Of a stretch of DNA of 27,570 nucleotides, positions 1 through 5,985 are shown in pieces. The notes below the pieces were generated by a model that did not search any database, was not told the DNA's origin, and was given only the letters and a program-made list of their open reading frames with translations. The stretch comes from an uncultured Collinsella sp. Lineage in GTDB: Bacteria > Actinomycetota > Coriobacteriia > Coriobacteriales > Coriobacteriaceae. The stretch is taken from positions 1 to 27,570 of the forward strand of contig CABSNF010000020.1 of assembly GCA_902478995.1 (NCBI GenBank), written 5' to 3'. The position numbers and the translations under genes were made by a program. Every line of letters starts with the position of its first letter. The first letter of the stretch is position 1.

Positions 1-89
1 TTGACTCGTATGAGGTTCGGTTTAAGGTCCGTAGGCGCACGCGCGGTGCGGACGGTAGAAGGCATTTGCGCCGCAACAAGCGCAAATAA
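1..89 (+). pseudogene. Partial copy of small basic membrane protein gene (cut by window start)
   Basis: The window opens inside a reading frame that ends at a TAA at 87-89. Its codons from position 3 match the C-terminal 28 residues of the intact small protein at 420-569: DSYEVRFKVRRRTRG and a very basic tail. The one change is an extra residue in the tail (RRNKRK against RRKRK). Only the 3' part is visible, so whether the upstream half is intact cannot be judged; it may be a complete gene cut by the contig end. A hairpin at 92-117 follows, as in the second copy. Confidence 0.5.
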
Positions 90-91
90 GA

Positions 92-119
92 ATGCCCGGG
101 GTTAGCGGCCCGGGCATTT
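92..119 (+). terminator. Hairpin terminator after partial copy 1
   Basis: Perfect 9-bp arms ATGCCCGGG (92-100) and CCCGGGCAT (109-117) close an 8-base loop, followed by a short T run only. The hairpin sits 2 bases after the stop codon and is repeated in copy 2 with a different loop, which supports a conserved function. Confidence 0.6.
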
Positions 120-301
120 AACAAAACCAGAAAACTAGGCCGCCCGCGCTTTCGAACACTTACGCGGGGTGCGTCGTTTTCTAGTGACATTCTATCCCGA
201 ATTGTCCAGCCGATTCGGGACATTTTGAAAACGCAAACACGTCGGGCAAACCCGGACAATGCGGACAGGCTCCGCCGGACGAGGAATCGCGTGTGTAACT
301 A

Positions 302-317
302 TCGAACAAATGTTTGT
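302..317. promoter_or_regulatory. Candidate LexA (SOS) box
   Basis: CGAACAAATGTTTG at 303-316 fits every position of the Gram-positive LexA consensus CGAACRNRYGTTYG. It directly abuts a -10-like TAAAAT at 318-323, so bound repressor would block the promoter. The only gene downstream is the 49-residue membrane protein at 420. No good -35 is visible. Function is inferred from the match. Confidence 0.5.
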
Positions 318-419
318 TAAAATCGCGTTTACCAGCTGTGGGTGCATACGCTCGCAGTAAAATGGCCTTGCGACGCATCCCGTGCGCGGGCGGCCGACGA
401 CTCGATCGGAGGTCCCCAA

Positions 420-569
420 ATGCTGAAATTCCTTAACGCCCTCGCCGCCCTCGCGGCGATGGGCACGTTCGTCATCGCGTTTCTTGACTCGTATGAGGTT
501 CGGTTTAAGGTCCGTAGGCGCACGCGCGGTGCGGACGGTAGAAGGCATTTGCGTCGAAAGCGCAAATAA
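420..569 (+). CDS. Small single-pass membrane protein with basic tail (49 aa)
   Basis: This short gene encodes 49 residues. Residues 1-22 form one hydrophobic segment (MLKFLNALAALAAMGTFVIA), then come an acidic pair and a strongly basic C-terminus ending RRKRK. The ATG at 420 is chosen because a perfect GGAGG lies 7 bases upstream (408-412); an upstream in-frame extension from 342 has no ribosome site. The predicted topology is N-out/C-in with the basic tail in the cytoplasm. I do not recognise the family. A candidate LexA box lies 104 bases upstream, and several SOS-induced cell-division inhibitors in other bacteria (SidA, YneA) are tiny single-pass proteins, so that role is possible but unproven. 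A second, partial copy lies at 1-89. The gene is followed by its own terminator. Confidence 0.65.
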   Translation: MLKFLNALAALAAMGTFVIAFLDSYEVRFKVRRRTRGADGRRHLRRKRK

Positions 570-716
570 GAATGCCCGGGGGTCGGATCCCGGGCATTTA
601 ACAAAAGCTGAAAACTAGGCCGCCCGCGCTCTCGTACACTTACGCGGGGTGCGTCGTTTTCTATTGATATTGTATCCCGAATCGCCCCGTCGATCCGGGA
701 CATTTTGAAAACTCAA
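484..716. repeat. Tandem duplication, copy 2
   Basis: This is the counterpart of 1-236. It starts inside the small membrane protein gene at the codon before DSYEV, and similarity stops just after the CATTTTGAAAAC at about 701-712. Beyond that point the two copies share nothing. Confidence 0.9.
572..599 (+). terminator. Hairpin terminator after small membrane protein
   Basis: Arms ATGCCCGGG (572-580) and CCCGGGCAT (589-597) match those of copy 1 exactly, while the loop sequence differs. The hairpin begins 2 bases after the stop codon. The T tract is short. Confidence 0.6.
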
Positions 717-830
717 ATGCGGGCTTATCCTCGACTGGACGGTGCAGTCTGGCTGCGTTGTCTGGCGCGGAAGCTCGCTAATCGGCTATTATTTGTTTAG
801 ACAACCTGAGCTGTAGAGGAGTGACCGGCG

Positions 831-1769
831 ATGGTGCAGGGCGCCAAACATATGAAGAGCAATAACGCCGCGGACAACGGCGGCTCAAGCCCGCAGCCCA
901 AACCTCAACCAAAGCCCAAGCGCCGTCGCAAGCGGCTGCCGCGCTGGGCCGACCGGCTCATCACCATCGTCATCATCCTTATTGGCGTGGGCCTTATGAC
1001 CTGGCCGTGGATCTTGGACCGGCTCGAGGCCTCGGGCGTGTTCAACCAGATCAGCACGGTGTCCAGCACCGTGGACGCGCTGTCTGCCGAGGAGCGTGAG
1101 CGCATCCTGCTCCAGGCACGCTCCTTTAACGAGCAACTTGCCGGCGAGGCCACCGAGCTTCCCGCCGACCAGATCGAGCCCTACGCTCAGCAGCTCATCT
1201 TTGACCGCGACCCCATGATGAGCTGGGTCGAGATCCCCTCCATCGACGTGAGTATGCCCATCTACCACGGCACGAGCGAGGAAGTCCTTATGGCGGGCGT
1301 CGGCCACCTGGAGGGCACGAGCCTACCGGTGGGCGGCACCTCGACGCATTGCGTGCTCACCGCGCACTCGGGCATGCGCAACCTGAGCATGTTCGACGAC
1401 ATCCACTCGCTGGAGCCCGGCGACCTGGTGCTGCTGCACACCATGAACAAGACGCTCGCCTACAAGATGGTGGACTCCGAGGTCGTGCTGCCCGAGGAGA
1501 TGGAGTCGCTGACCATCGAGCCGGGCGCCGACAAGGTGACGCTCGTCACCTGCACGCCCTACGGCGTGAACGACCATCGCCTGCTGGTGCATTGCGTGCG
1601 CACCAAGTACAACAAGAAGGACGTCGACAAGCAAAAGTCGCTGGCCGGCCGCCACTGGGGCAAGCGCGAGTTTGCCGTGCTCATCGTGGTCGTGGCCATT
1701 GTGCTGTTGCTGCTGGACATCGTGATCCACGCGGTCCGCAAGCGCCGCAAGGCCAAGGCCTCGGCATAA
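831..1769 (+). CDS. Class C sortase (pilus-type transpeptidase)
   Basis: This is a membrane-anchored cysteine transpeptidase that joins LPXTG-like proteins, typically pilin subunits, through a Cys-His-Arg active site outside the cell. Residues 1-42 are cytoplasmic and rich in Pro/Lys/Arg; membrane helix one spans about 43-62. The catalytic domain (about 125-257) carries His179 (TAHSG), Cys241 (TLVTCTPYG) and Arg250 (DHRLLV). A second helix at about 281-301 with a basic tail is typical of class C enzymes. A DP pair at 127-128 may be the lid region. The ATG at 831 has AGAGGAG nine bases upstream; an ATG at 852 would shorten the protein by 7 residues. No pilin or LPXTG substrate gene lies in the window, so the partner is unknown. 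It is probably transcribed alone. Confidence 0.88.
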   Translation: MVQGAKHMKSNNAADNGGSSPQPKPQPKPKRRRKRLPRWADRLITIVIILIGVGLMTWPWILDRLEASGVFNQISTVSSTVDALSAEERERILLQARSFNEQLAGEATELPADQIEPYAQQLIFDRDPMMSWVEIPSIDVSMPIYHGTSEEVLMAGVGHLEGTSLPVGGTSTHCVLTAHSGMRNLSMFDDIHSLEPGDLVLLHTMNKTLAYKMVDSEVVLPEEMESLTIEPGADKVTLVTCTPYGVNDHRLLVHCVRTKYNKKDVDKQKSLAGRHWGKREFAVLIVVVAIVLLLLDIVIHAVRKRRKAKASA

Positions 1770-1781
1770 GACATTCTCCAG

Positions 1782-1818
1782 AACCACCACAAAGGGGACA
1801 GGCACCTTTGTGGTGGTT
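1782..1818. repeat. ACAAAGG palindrome, copy A
   Basis: Perfect 14-bp arms (AACCACCACAAAGG at 1782-1795, complement at 1805-1818) surround a 9-base loop, 13 bases after the sortase stop. The inner ACAAAGG/CCTTTGT is shared with 5825-5851 and 12120-12152, while the outer arm is specific to this site. It could terminate sortase transcription, although no U tract follows. Confidence 0.75.
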
Positions 1819-1827
1819 GGGGCTTCC

Positions 1828-1892
1828 AAACCATCACAACATTCGATGAAAATCTCGATTTTGGCGAAAAGCGTCGAATGTTGTGATGGTTT
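1828..1892. repeat. 19-bp perfect inverted repeat
   Basis: AAACCATCACAACATTCGA at 1828-1846 is exactly complementary to 1874-1892, with a 27-base loop that is partly self-complementary (AAATC..GATTT). The arms resemble but do not equal those of copy A just upstream (AACCACCACAA against AACCATCACAA). Confidence 0.75.
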
Positions 1893-1971
1893 TCGTTGTG
1901 AACGCAACGGTTTTCGCTGCGGGCGGGACGGTTTTCGCTATGGACGGTGCGGTTTCGCTGCAGAACCGCCG
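1888..1971. repeat. 21-bp direct repeat, four units
   Basis: Units beginning GGTTTTCG start at 1888, 1909, 1930 and 1951, an exact 21-base period; the fourth lacks one T. The second half of each unit varies. On the plus strand the units would read as a GFRCxRx heptapeptide. No convincing gene spans them, so I treat them as an intergenic repeat. Confidence 0.7.
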
Positions 1972-2093
1972 GCCCGCCGCCTGCCAACCGCCGCCCTCGT
2001 TACGTTTTCGCTGCATTTAGGTAAAGCACCTGCTCCAAGCGGCGTTGCCTTGTATACTAGAGCGGTTTATCTGTTATGCGGAAGGGAGCGCCT

Positions 2094-2405
2094 ATGGCAC
2101 TCAGCGAGAAAGACGTGCGCGGCATCGCCGAGTACGCAAAGATCGCACTGACCGATGACGAGCTCACCCAGATGACGTCCTACCTGAACGACGCCGTCCA
2201 GATGCTCGAGCCCGTCCTGCAATATGACTTGCCCGACGTGGAGCCCACGTTCCATCCCATCGGAAGCCTGTCCAACGTTATGGGCGATGACCTGCGCGAG
2301 CCCGAGCGCGACCTGCCGCTCGACGTTGCGCTCGAAAACGCCGGCAGCGCGCGCGACCGCTACTTCCGCGTGCCGTCCATTTTGGGAGAGGGGGAGAGCG
2401 AGTAA
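2094..2405 (+). CDS. gatC: Glu-tRNA(Gln)/Asp-tRNA(Asn) amidotransferase subunit C
   Basis: GatC is the small subunit that holds GatA and GatB together in the GatCAB enzyme, which converts mischarged Glu-tRNA(Gln) (and often Asp-tRNA(Asn)) to the correct aminoacyl-tRNA. The 103-residue product has the usual length and the family's features: N-terminal helices (EKDVRGIAEYAKIALTDDEL), a hydrophobic middle, the DVEPTFHP segment near residue 50 and an R-x-P close to the end. The ATG at 2094 follows GGAAGGGAG by about 7 bases; the upstream in-frame ATG at 2076 lacks a ribosome site. The stop overlaps the gatA start by one base, so translation is coupled. Confidence 0.95.
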   Translation: MALSEKDVRGIAEYAKIALTDDELTQMTSYLNDAVQMLEPVLQYDLPDVEPTFHPIGSLSNVMGDDLREPERDLPLDVALENAGSARDRYFRVPSILGEGESE

Positions 2406-3919
2406 TGGCGTTAAGCTTCGATTCCCTTACCGCCGCCCAGATTGCCGCGGGCGTTGCCGCCGGCGACTTTACCGCTACCGAGGTGGCCCAGGCCTCCCTT
2501 GCCGCCATCGAGGCGCGCGAGGGCGGGGTCCAGGCATTCCTGCAGGTGGCGCCCGAGCTTGCGCTCGAGGCCGCTGCGCGCGTAGATGCCGACCGTGCCG
2601 CAGGCAAGCCGCTGCCCCTGCTCGCGGGCGTGCCGCTGGCCATTAAGGACAACATGAACCTCGTGGGCACGCACACCACCTGCGCTTCCCGCATGCTCGG
2701 GGACTACCAGAGCGTCTACACCGCCACCTGCGTCCAGCGCATGCTCGATGCCGGCTGCCTGCCCATGGGCAAGGCCAACATGGACGAGTTTGCCTTTGGC
2801 AGCTCCACCGAGAGCTCGGCGTTCCACCGCACCAACAACCCTTGGGATACCGAGCGCGTGCCCGGCGGCTCTTCGGGCGGCTCTGCTGCTGCCGTCGCCG
2901 CGGGCGAGGTCGCGCTCTCACTGGGCTCGGACACCGGCGGCTCCATTCGCCAGCCGGCGTCACTGTGCGGCGTGGTGGGCTTTAAGCCCACGTATGGCGC
3001 CGTGAGCCGTTACGGCGTGGTTGCCTTTGGCTCGTCGCTCGACCAAGTGGGCCCCTTTGGCCGCACGGTCGAGGATGTCGCGCTGGCCATGAACGCGCTT
3101 ACCGGCGCGGGCCACGATCCGTACGACTGCACCAGCCAGGATTGCGCCGTCGACTTTACCGAGCACCTCAATGACAGCATCGAGGGCAAGCGCGTGGGCA
3201 TCATCCCTGCGTTTATGGAGGCCGAGGGTCTGACGCCCGAGGTCAAGGCCGCTGTTCAGCGCGCCGCCCAGGAGCTGCAGAACCAGGGCGCCGAGCTGGT
3301 CGAGGTCGACCTGCCGCACCTGGACGCCGCCATCGCCGCCTACTACGTCATCGGCCCGGCCGAGGCGTTCTCCAACCTGGCTCGTTTCGACGGCATTCGC
3401 TACGGCTACCAGGAGGAGGGCTGCGCCAACCTGTCCGACCAGAGCTCGCTTTCGCGCGCCCACGGCTTTGGCGCCGAGGCCAAGCGCCGTCAGATGCTCG
3501 GCGCCTACCTGCTGAGCTCGGGCGTGTACGACAAGTACTACTACGCTGCGCAAAAGGCCCGCACGCTCATCACGCAGGACTACGACGCCGCGTATGCCAA
3601 GGTGGACACCATCCTCATGCCCGCCTCGCCGCGCACGGCCTTTAAGTTTGGCGAGATCAGCGACCCCACGCAGATGTACCTCTCCGACCTGTACACCATT
3701 TCGCTCAACATCTGCGGCAACGGTGGTATCTCGGTGCCGCTGGGCCTGGGCGAGGATACTCAGCTGCCCGTTTCTGCCCAGCTGGTGGGACCTGCCTTTA
3801 AGGACCGTCAGCTGCTCATGTTTGCCCGCGCCCTGGAGCGCGGCTTTGCCGATGCCGCCACGGGTGCGCCCGCGCTTTCCGTCGCGCCCGATTTTGCCGG
3901 GAAGGGAGGCGAGCTGTAA
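2405..3919 (+). CDS. gatA: Glu-tRNA(Gln)/Asp-tRNA(Asn) amidotransferase subunit A
   Basis: GatA is the amidase subunit; it hydrolyses glutamine and passes ammonia to GatB. The 504 residues show the amidase-signature Lys-Ser-cisSer triad: Lys81 in PLAIKDN, Ser156 in PGGSSGGSAA and Ser180 in GSDTGGSIRQPAS, the same spacing as the structurally known enzyme. YGAVSRYG and the SLDQVGPFGRTVED segment are also standard. The ATG at 2405 shares one base with the gatC stop (TAATG) and the stop overlaps gatB in the same way, so the three subunits are made in step. The length is slightly above the usual 485. No key residue is missing. Confidence 0.97.
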   Translation: MALSFDSLTAAQIAAGVAAGDFTATEVAQASLAAIEAREGGVQAFLQVAPELALEAAARVDADRAAGKPLPLLAGVPLAIKDNMNLVGTHTTCASRMLGDYQSVYTATCVQRMLDAGCLPMGKANMDEFAFGSSTESSAFHRTNNPWDTERVPGGSSGGSAAAVAAGEVALSLGSDTGGSIRQPASLCGVVGFKPTYGAVSRYGVVAFGSSLDQVGPFGRTVEDVALAMNALTGAGHDPYDCTSQDCAVDFTEHLNDSIEGKRVGIIPAFMEAEGLTPEVKAAVQRAAQELQNQGAELVEVDLPHLDAAIAAYYVIGPAEAFSNLARFDGIRYGYQEEGCANLSDQSSLSRAHGFGAEAKRRQMLGAYLLSSGVYDKYYYAAQKARTLITQDYDAAYAKVDTILMPASPRTAFKFGEISDPTQMYLSDLYTISLNICGNGGISVPLGLGEDTQLPVSAQLVGPAFKDRQLLMFARALERGFADAATGAPALSVAPDFAGKGGEL

Positions 3920-5595
3920 TGAAGGAGCTTTCCGAGGTCCTGCAGGATTGGGAGGCCGTGATTGGCCTGGAGATCCATACCGAGCTCACCGCACTCGACA
4001 CCAAGATGTTCTGCAACTGTAAGCTCAGCCACGATGACGAGCCCAACGCCAACGTGTGCCCGGTGTGCCTGGGCCTGCCCGGCGCCCTGCCGGTGCCTAA
4101 CAAGAAGGCAATCGAGAGCATCGTCAAGGCCGGTCTCGCCACCAACTGCGAGATCCAGCGTCACTCGATGTTCTACCGCAAGCACTACTTCTATCCCGAC
4201 ATGGCCAAGAACTTCCAGACCACGCAGGGTCCGGTCGCCTTTGCCATGTACGGTCACCTTGATCTGGATGTGACCGGTCGCGGTGCCGCCGAGCGCCCCG
4301 ACTGCGCGTTTGGCGAGGCCGAGGCTCAGAGCCTGGCGAGCGCCTCGGCCAACGCCGAGGGCCTGTCCACGTCCATGACGTCGACCATGCGCGAGGGCAA
4401 TCAGCGCGCCGGCCATCTGGCCAGCTACGACGCGTCCAACCTGCAGATGCCCGAGCGTCGCGAGGACGGTTCCTACACGGTGCCCATCCGCATTTTGCGC
4501 ATCCACATGGAGGAGGACGCCGCCAAGATGGTCCACGTGGGCGGTGCCGAGGGCCGCATTACCGCCGCGGCCGAGTCGCTCGTCGACTACAACCGCTGCG
4601 GCACGCCGCTGATTGAGCTCGTCACCGAGCCCGACCTGCGCACGCCCGAGGAAGCGCGTCTGTTTATGGAGAAGCTCCGTCGCATCTTTGTGACGCTGGG
4701 CATTTCGGACTGCTCCATGGAGAAGGGTTCCATGCGCTGCGACGGCAACGTGTCGCTGCGCCGCCGCGGCGAGACCAAGCTGGGCACCAAGACCGAGCTC
4801 AAGAACCTCAACTCGTTTAAGAGCCTGCATGACGGCCTTGCCTACGAGATTTGCCGCCAGGCCGAGGTGCTCGAGGAGGGCGGAATCATCTATCAGGAGA
4901 CCCGCCACTGGGAGCCTAGTCGCAAGCGCACCGTGGTCATGCGTGTCAAGGAGACGGCTGACGACTATCGTCTGTTCCCCGATCCCGACCTGGCGCCGTT
5001 CGATCTGGATGATGAGTTCATCGACCGCTGCCGTGGCGAGATCCCCGAGCTGCCCGATGCCAAGCGCGCCCGATTTGAGGCGGACTTTGGTATTAAGACG
5101 GCGGACGCCGAGCAGATTGCCGGCGACCCCGAGTTTGCCGAGTTCTTTGAGGCCGCTGCTGCCGGTATGGCTGGCAAGGAGGCCCAGACGGTTGCAAACT
5201 TGCTGGTGAACGAGATGATCGCCTACCTTAAGGGCGCGGGTGTGTCGCTCGCCGAGTCCGGCATCGCGCCGGCTCAGGTGGCAGCTCTTGCCAAGCTGCT
5301 GGCGACCGACGCCATCAGCTCCAACCAGGCTCACGAGGTCTTTGAGGCCATGGCCCAGACTGGCGATGACCCCAACAAGATCGTCGACGAGCGCGGCATG
5401 CGTCAGGTGAGCGATGCCGGCGCGCTGCAGCCGATTGTGGACGAGGTGCTGGCAAACTGTGCCGATCAGGCGCAGCAGTATCGTGACGGCAACCAGAAGG
5501 TCATCGGCTTTTTGGTGGGCCAGTGCATGAAGGCGAGCCGCGGCAAGGGCAATCCGAAGCTCTTCAACGAGTTGCTGAGAACGTCGCTCTCGTAA
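3919..5595 (+). CDS. gatB: Glu-tRNA(Gln)/Asp-tRNA(Asn) amidotransferase subunit B, with an insertion
   Basis: GatB binds the mischarged tRNA and activates its side chain with ATP before amidation. Residues 14-24 (VIGLEIHTEL) open the kinase-like domain. A zinc-type cysteine set lies at 32, 34, 47 and 50. RIHMEEDAAK (about 194-203) and LIELVTEPD follow, and the C-terminal YqeY-like tail ends GNPKLFNELLR. The protein has 558 residues against the usual 475-500. The extra length lies at about residues 119-185, between the GHLDLDV strand and RILRIHMEED, where other GatB proteins have only a short turn. The insert is rich in Ala, Ser and Glu and stays in frame, so it is not a frameshift. The ATG at 3919 overlaps the gatA stop. 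A long palindromic element begins 5 bases after its stop. Confidence 0.96.
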   Translation: MKELSEVLQDWEAVIGLEIHTELTALDTKMFCNCKLSHDDEPNANVCPVCLGLPGALPVPNKKAIESIVKAGLATNCEIQRHSMFYRKHYFYPDMAKNFQTTQGPVAFAMYGHLDLDVTGRGAAERPDCAFGEAEAQSLASASANAEGLSTSMTSTMREGNQRAGHLASYDASNLQMPERREDGSYTVPIRILRIHMEEDAAKMVHVGGAEGRITAAAESLVDYNRCGTPLIELVTEPDLRTPEEARLFMEKLRRIFVTLGISDCSMEKGSMRCDGNVSLRRRGETKLGTKTELKNLNSFKSLHDGLAYEICRQAEVLEEGGIIYQETRHWEPSRKRTVVMRVKETADDYRLFPDPDLAPFDLDDEFIDRCRGEIPELPDAKRARFEADFGIKTADAEQIAGDPEFAEFFEAAAAGMAGKEAQTVANLLVNEMIAYLKGAGVSLAESGIAPAQVAALAKLLATDAISSNQAHEVFEAMAQTGDDPNKIVDERGMRQVSDAGALQPIVDEVLANCADQAQQYRDGNQKVIGFLVGQCMKASRGKGNPKLFNELLRTSLS

Positions 5596-5599
5596 GCGG

Positions 5600-5740
5600 G
5601 AACCCGGGAGCCCCGGCAGGGCGGGTGCTTCCTCAAAATTTCGAACAGTCCTGCGCAAGACGAAGGCCACATTAAGTGGCCTTCTTTGCGTGCGGAACTC
5701 ATTTTGAGCAAGCACCCGCCCTGCCGGGGCTCCCGGGTTC
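5600..5740. repeat. Composite palindromic element, copy 1 (core 5641-5700)
   Basis: A perfect 31-bp inverted repeat (5600-5630 with 5710-5740) continues inward, after one mismatch, through CTCAAAAT/ATTTTGAG. It encloses a 60-base core. Inside the core GAAGGCCAC (5662-5670) pairs with GTGGCCTTC (5676-5684) around an ATTAA loop, extended by GCGCAA with TTGCGT. The core, read on the minus strand, aligns without gaps to 27436-27495 (about 43 of 60 identical, with conserved ends and loop). It lies directly after gatB and could terminate it, but its conservation points to a mobile or functional RNA element. Read-through would give an RNA hairpin of more than 60 base pairs. Confidence 0.85.
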
Positions 5741-5789
5741 TGTGACGACTCGGCCGTTCGGGTCGGGTAGGCTGAATGGAATAGAGTGA

Positions 5790-5819
5790 ATGGGCGCGCC
5801 GTTGGCGCGCCCATTTTTG
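5790..5819 (+). terminator. Strong intrinsic terminator
   Basis: ATGGGCGCGCC (5790-5800) and GGCGCGCCCAT (5804-5814) form an 11-bp stem with a 3-base loop, followed by a T run. It is the likely end of the gatCAB transcript. Confidence 0.85.
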
Positions 5820-5824
5820 TGCGG

Positions 5825-5851
5825 GTGACAAAGGGACTGTCCCTTTGTCAC
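5825..5851. repeat. ACAAAGG palindrome, copy B
   Basis: GTGACAAAGGGA (5825-5836) is exactly complementary to 5840-5851 around a CTG loop. It shares the inner ACAAAGG/CCTTTGT with copies A and C; the outer GTG/CAC is its own. Confidence 0.75.
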
Positions 5852-5891
5852 ATTGCAATAAATGTGATGAGAGTGTGGCGAAATGAGCTTA

Positions 5892-5966
5892 AAACTTCCG
5901 TAAATGTGATAAATGTCACGTTTTACCTAGGGTAAAATGTGGGAAATATCACGTTTACGGAAGTTT
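5892..5966. promoter_or_regulatory. Nested palindrome with CRP/FNR-like site before the ATPase gene
   Basis: An outer 19-bp inverted repeat with one mismatch (5892-5910 with 5948-5966) encloses an inner one (TTTTACC 5921-5927, GGTAAAA 5931-5937). TGTGATAAATGTCACG at 5905-5920 fits the CRP/FNR-family pattern TGTGA-N6-TCAC. The decamer TAAATGTGAT occurs at 5859-5868 and 5901-5910, and a one-base variant lies inverted in the right arm. A -10-like TAAAAT is at 5933-5938. I read this as an operator/promoter of the next gene; a small mobile palindrome is the alternative. Confidence 0.5.
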
Positions 5967-5985
5967 CTTTGCGGGAGGTTCGTCC

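Larger units (their letters stand above)
1..236. repeat. Tandem duplication, copy 1 (unit about 483 bp)
   Basis: Positions 1-236 align with 484-716 almost base for base, with a 3-base indel in the coding tail and scattered substitutions. Both copies hold the 3' end of the small membrane protein gene, a terminator hairpin, and a second inverted repeat (195-202 with 213-220; 675-684 with 691-700). The copies have diverged, so this is an old duplication and not an assembly stutter. The left edge is cut off by the window. Confidence 0.9.
1770..2093. other. Intergenic region, sortase to gatC (324 bp)
   Basis: It holds palindrome A, the 19-bp inverted repeat and the 21-bp repeat array, then about 70 bases of plain spacer and the gatC promoter region. 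A -10-like TATACT lies at 2053-2058; I see no good -35. A 113-codon open frame crosses the region but is made of the repeats and has no ribosome site. Confidence 0.7.
5596..5985. other. Intergenic region, gatB to ATPase (390 bp)
   Basis: In order it holds composite element copy 1, a short spacer (5741-5789), the terminator, ACAAAGG palindrome B and the nested palindrome with its CRP/FNR-like site. No gene is visible. The ribosome site of the next gene (GGGAGG) is at 5973-5978. Confidence 0.75.

Noticed and set aside
1810..2151. 113-codon frame across the 21-bp repeats into gatC
   Set aside because: It has no ribosome site, starts in a palindrome and ends inside gatC in another frame.
3808..5814. 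668-codon open frame antisense to gatB
   Set aside because: gatB is certain from its motifs; the antisense frame is a GC-rich shadow with low-complexity Leu/Ala/Arg/His composition and no ribosome site.
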